A stretch of DNA of 64,000 nucleotides from Zantedeschia hybrid cultivar. Lineage: Eukaryota; Streptophyta; Magnoliopsida; Alismatales; Araceae. The stretch is taken from contig JARZZO010000011.1 in NCBI GenBank assembly GCA_030544215.1, forward strand, positions 16,540,001-16,604,000, read 5' to 3'. The notes below the pieces were generated by a model. The model searched no databases, had not been told where the DNA came from, and saw only the letters and a list, made by a program, of their open reading frames with translations. Position numbers and translations under genes: made by a program. This document shows, in pieces, positions 59,523 through 64,000 of the stretch. Position 1 is the first letter of the stretch. Each line of letters starts with the position of its first letter.

Positions 59523-60080
59523 TTTTTTTTTTGAAAGAAAATGTGGATTGTACCACCAATTTTATTAGAAATAAAGAGAGGTAGTACAAGCCAAAGAGAA
59601 GAAAATAGATTCTTCTTCCCTCAGAAACTAAGAAAAATTACAAATGGTTAATGACAGTGCTCAACTTCTCAGCAGGAACCCTAAAAATGAATCTGCTCCA
59701 AGTGTGCAGAAATGACGAGCCCTGAGACAAATATTCTCGATGTAAGAAGTACTCCCTCTGAAGATACTATCATTCCATTCTTTCCATATACTCCAACAAA
59801 CCGCACATGGGATCAGCATCAAAATCCTGTGTTCTTGATGTTTTATGCAATGAGAAAAAGACCACAAATCATGGACAGAAGTGAAAGATAAATGCAATTG
59901 AACCAGATTCCCAAACACCCTCCATAATTCTTTGCTAAAAGCGCACTCCACAAAGTCACAAACAGATGGACCACATCTTCCACCCCTGAATTACAGAGAA
60001 CACACATTATTTCACAGCCTGCCATCCTTTTGTGTCTATACCATTTGGTAACCAGCCTCTTTTCAAACATAAGCCGCATA
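59523..60080 (-). mobile_element. L1-type LINE 3' fragment
   Basis: On the minus strand it reads FEKRLVTKWYRHKR, then CVLCNSGVEDVVHLF, the zf-RVT knuckle, then AFSKELWRVFGNLVQLHLSF. The poly-A tail appears as the T run at 59523-59532. The 5' side stops exactly where the hAT end TAGGGGTGTC begins (60081), suggesting that the hAT inserted into this LINE. Confidence 0.8.
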
Positions 60081-63000
60081 TAGGGGTGTCAACAGGTCGG
60101 CGGGATCTGGAAACCCGATCCGGATCCGTAACAAGAACCGGATTCGGGTCACAGGCTGTTGATCCGAAAATGGACGATTTAGGATTTGGGTTACGCCCGA
60201 ACATGGTTATTTTGGAGCAGATTTCGGACTCTCAAAATCCTGAGTCCAGAAGGCGGGATCTCAGATTGGCCTTAGGGTTCCCTCTCGGCTCTCGTCGCAT
60301 CGCGCTCCTTCCGCATCTGCATCTGCTCGGTCTGCTCACAGCGGCGACGTCCTCCAGCGGCGGTGGCGTTCTCCGGTGTATCTGCTCCTGGCGGCAGCAC
60401 TCCTCCTCCTCCATCGTGCATCTTCTAACGGCGGCACTCCTCCATCGTGCATCTTCTAATGGTGGCAGCACTCCTCCACCGTGCACCTGCTCGCAGCTGT
60501 GGCGCTGCTCTGCTCCTCCACCGTCCATCTTCTTGCAGCAGCGGTGCTCACCTAGCACTTGCTACTCATACTTCTATGTGCCTAATTAGGGAGATGGGGG
60601 TGACTAATGAGATATTTTCACGAGAGAATGATGCTAAATAGATCCCTACAAGTGACAGCTACATAAAATCCAGCAAATTTCCTAAAGCATAATTAGTTCT
60701 CATGGGACTAATGCATCACAACTTAAATTTGTCAGGTTAGAATTGCCTGATCTGTGTTGTTTTTGGGACAGATTTTCTGACACAAGGAACTATGGCTCTT
60801 TCCACATTAATTAGGTTGATCACATTGAGAAGAACCCATGTCTTAGTAGTGAAAAGACTCTCAAGGTTAACCCCTCAAATATTGATGCTGAAGTATTAAT
60901 TCAATCATCTTTTGCATTGGTGATTCTAGGAAGGCAGAAATGGCAGTTGGATGTCAATCCAATGAACTTCATTTTGCTGATACAGTGTGATCATATGATA
61001 TTGAGCCATGAAGGATGTTCCACCGGGCACTTACTACTAAAATCAAAGTTCAGTACAAGAAGGAACCTCCTAATCATACTCATTATTTCTAGTGCAACAA
61101 CAACTTTGATGATATAAACTGGCCAGAGGCAGGAACAGAATACTTTTTTAATGGGGACAATTTTATTATGTGAAGTGACAGAACCCTCTTCAATGCACTT
61201 ATCCCCATATTTGAATCATGTCCTTTTCAATGAGGTTTAATGAAAAATAGCATGCTTAAAGTTGTACCTATTGCTTGTAAGGCTTCCAATCACACTTCTT
61301 GCTTGAAAAATAGATGCATGCTTAAAGTTATCTTTATGATTTTCTTTGTTACTAGTTATGAATTCTATTTTCATTTTGTTGTAAATTAATGTCAACATTT
61401 CTTTTAAATTTATTAATGGTTAATTTGACAATTGTTGTCATGGAGTTAGTCTTTTAACTTTAGAATGTTAATCTTCTGATGAGGTGTATAAGGGCATTTT
61501 GAATTTGAAATTATAGCAAGTGTTTCAGAAAGCACTGATTTTGATATAGGGAATGTGGAAACAAGTGTTGAACAATCTTCTAGTGCACGTCCATACAAAG
61601 GAAAAAAATTGAATCTAAAATTTGATTAGATTTTGAGAAGGTTATAAATGAGGATGGGAGTGTTATTGCCAACTGTCGATATCGTAAAAAACAGTTAGTT
61701 GGTGGTAGCTCAAGTGTAACAAAACACTGTGTAACTATACCCAATGTCGTCCTGATGCTCAAAAATAAAAAAGAAGGATGATGCAGATCAGTTAACCAGT
61801 GGAGTTGTCGAGGAGCAGTCCAATTTTGTTTTTGATAATGAGAGAAGCAAGGAAGTTTTGCAAAACTAGTTATTGTGCACCAGTATCCATTTTCTATTAT
61901 TGAGCATCGATTTTTCCAATTTTTTTTAAAGAATGCTCAACCTGGATTCACTTTGTTATCACGCAATACAGTGAAATCAAATTGCATCAAGTTATATGCC
62001 AAAGAAAAAGAAAAGGTGCACTCATCACTTGAAAGTCTCACATGTCGAGTGAGTTTGACATCATACATGTGAACTTTCATCGGCAACTATGGCTATTTAT
62101 GTTTGACATGCCATTATATTAATGATGATTGAAATTTGAGAAAGAAGATCCTCAATTTCGAATACGTTTAGGCTCTTCACGGACATAAAAAAATAACAAA
62201 TGTATTGATTGACAAATTAGTAGAGTGGAACATTCATAAAAAAATATTTTCTATTGTATTAGATAATGTTAGTGTAAACAATAAAGGCTGTTAAGATGCT
62301 TCTTAGTGACTGTACATTCAAAGAATTCTTACTTCTTGATGGATCTTTGTTCCATGTTAGATGTAGTGTTCACATACTAAATTTGGTTGTTCAAGATGGT
62401 TTGAAAGAAATTGAAAATGTTATTGTCAAGATACGTAAAAGTGTAAAATATGTGAAAGGTTTACAACTAAGGAGGGAGAATTTTGTGAAAGTTGTATGAC
62501 GGAAAAAGGGTCATCAAAAGTCGTTGATCTTAGATGTGCCTACTAAATAAAATTCTACATATGCGATGTTAGAGATTGTTATTGAGTTTGAAAAAAGTAT
62601 TCTCATGCTTACATTTGTATGATTCGACTTATGTTCATACACCTTTGACAAAGAATTAGGAGAATGTTAAACTTATCTTGGAGTTGTTTGACTGTCTTTT
62701 ATGAAGTGACAGAGAGACTTATGGGAAGTAAATTTCCAACTGCTATCTTTATTTGGTGATATATGTATAATTCATGTGTCTTTGAAGCAATGGTATTATC
62801 ATGAAGAGTGATTCATTTCTTTAATGGCTTTACGGATGCTTCTCAAATTTGAAAAATATTGAAAAAAAACGAACATACTTCTTGCAATTGCATCTATTTT
62901 AAATCATCGATTCAAGATGTTTATAGTGAGATATTTTTTTGAAAAGATTTATGGTAATAAAGCAAAAGAGAAGGTACAAGATATGATATCTCACCTAATA

Positions 63001-63524
63001 GTAGAGATGTCGATGTTTCATGTATGACTAATATATCAAACAGAACAGTAAGCTCCTCCTTATAAAGTACGTTGAAATTTACGTACATAGAGTTTGATCA
63101 ATTTCTTTATCAATCATCGTTGGTCTCATCAGAAAAATATGATTTGCATATTTATTTAGAAGAATCAGCAAAATCAGAGGATAATTTGGACATCTTAAAA
63201 TGATGGTGGAAGACTAACTCTTCTAATTATTCGGTGCTTTCATTAATGGCCCGTGATGTGTTGGCAATTCCAATGTCTACTGTGGCATCATAATCGACTT
63301 TTAATACTAGGAGTAAGGTGTTAAACAAATATAGAAGTTTATTGGATCCTACTACTGTACAAGCTTTGATATGCACTGAAAACTAGCTTCGTGAAATTGA
63401 TACGTCAGAGGAGGATGCACTTGCATCTATTTTTGTAAGCAGTAAGTTACTTGATGAATACGAGGATGATATAATAGAAGTTCCTCATGAGGACACATTT
63501 GAGATATCTTCATTCTCTGATTAG
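60081..63524 (+). mobile_element. Decayed hAT transposon (BED and hATC domains), right end not seen
   Basis: The left terminus is TAGGGGTGTCAACAGGTCGG. A GC-rich, locally repetitive leader (60280-60560) precedes the transposase remains. A BED-type finger, VIANCRYRKKQLVGG (about 61663-61710), has Arg where the second Cys should be. PFSIIEHRFFQFF (about 61885) is in the region preceding the RNase H-like core. IVLDNVSVNN (about 62253) is the core Asp strand, and HVRCSVHILNLVVQDGL (62354-62404) follows. The hATC dimerisation domain spans about 63150-63520 (MARDVLAIPMSTVAS, NKYRSLLDPTTVQALI). Stops and frameshifts throughout make it inactive. Confidence 0.85.
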
Positions 63525-64000
63525 GTACTTTTTCTTTACCCTCAATTCATATTTCTCTCCTTAATTTAAGTTTTCTCTTTGCCTTTTCTTTAACTATTGA
63601 TATATATGGTCTTTGCATTTGCCTCATTGTTTGTTAATGCATTTATGTTTGGACCTTTGGCATTGGTGGCTTGGCACATTGATGTCTTTGTTGTGGAGTA
63701 AGATGTGTTTTCAAACAAATCTATTTTTTGCAGTTTTTGACAAATGGTTCGGAGAGCAATAGTCGGCAACAACATATTTTATTTTTTAAAAAAAACAGAA
63801 GATAAAGATGAAATGGAGAGGAGTCCACCCCTTGGTGGGCTTCCCACCCTCACTGGGCTGGGAATAGCCCACTCGGTGAGGGTGGAAGCTGGGAGAAGCC
63901 CAGCCAGCGGGTGGACTCTCCACCCTCATTGCGTGGAAGAGTCCCACCCGGTGAGGGTGGAGACTCTGTGCCTCCCTTCCCACTGTCCAAAAGACACTTT
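63525..64000. other. Right edge: AT-rich DNA then GC-rich short repeat
   Basis: From 63818 to 63985 the words CGGTGAGGGTGGA (63874 and 63948), and inverted CCACCCTCACTGGG, recur at a spacing of about 74 bp. An open frame over this part repeats HPHRVG only because of the DNA repeat. The expected right end of the hAT transposon is not seen before the window ends. Confidence 0.5.

Noticed and set aside
63786..63983. 65-aa open frame with repeated HPHRVG
   Set aside because: The peptide repeat follows from the underlying short DNA repeat, with no start context or homologue recognised.
1..64000. CRISPR arrays, bacterial operons, riboswitches or replication origins
   Set aside because: Spliceosomal introns and plant transposons show this is nuclear plant DNA. 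No regularly spaced identical repeats with unique spacers were seen.

Overview
This is nuclear DNA of a flowering plant. Genes have many exons with GT-AG introns up to about 6 kb, intergenic DNA is AT-rich, and plant-specific repeats are dense: a Cassandra TRIM, Tourist-like and hAT-type MITEs, tRNA-derived SINEs, and L1 and RTE LINEs. The very GC-rich first exon of the transporter gene, next to an ordinary second exon, fits a monocot best; that placement is an inference.

Four host protein genes could be assembled exon by exon, with splice phase consistent at every junction. (1) A small secreted-peptide precursor on the minus strand (7701-8221, three exons, 97 aa) ends in a root meristem growth factor (RGF/GLV/CLEL)-type peptide. 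(2) A two-exon SLC37-type glycerol-3-phosphate transporter lies on the minus strand (27208-29390, 487 aa). (3) A twelve-exon BRIZ/BRAP2-type RING and ZnF-UBP ubiquitin ligase lies on the plus strand (32812-43540, 484 aa). (4) The last eleven exons of a neurochondrin-family gene lie on the minus strand (45069-59301, about 378 aa). Its first exons lie beyond the right edge or are lost. Genes 2 and 3 are divergent, and genes 3 and 4 are convergent with 1.5 kb between their stops.

Most of the rest is transposon-derived. The left third (1-25 kb) holds an old 5'-truncated L1 LINE (9290-11531), two copies of a tRNA-type SINE, three hAT-type MITEs flanked by 7-8 bp duplications, and several Tourist-like MITEs. 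The BRIZ introns carry a LINE fragment, a complete Cassandra element with a 5-bp target duplication, a 662-bp hAT-type MITE and a SINE with a perfect 15-bp duplication. The 6.1-kb neurochondrin intron at 47658-53774 is a nest: a decayed RTE LINE is split by a 670-bp TRIM, and a decayed L1 LINE is split by a solo LTR and a three-LTR TRIM array. To the right of the last visible neurochondrin exon, a LINE fragment abuts a decayed hAT transposon that retains BED and hATC remnants.

The most unusual signals are as follows. The intronic TRIM family has only about 75 bp between its LTRs, and all six LTRs carry a snRNA-type USE-like motif exactly 24 nt from a TATA block. A 127-nt near-perfect foldback lies at 25796-25922. 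The RGF-type gene is so split by introns that no single open frame reveals it.
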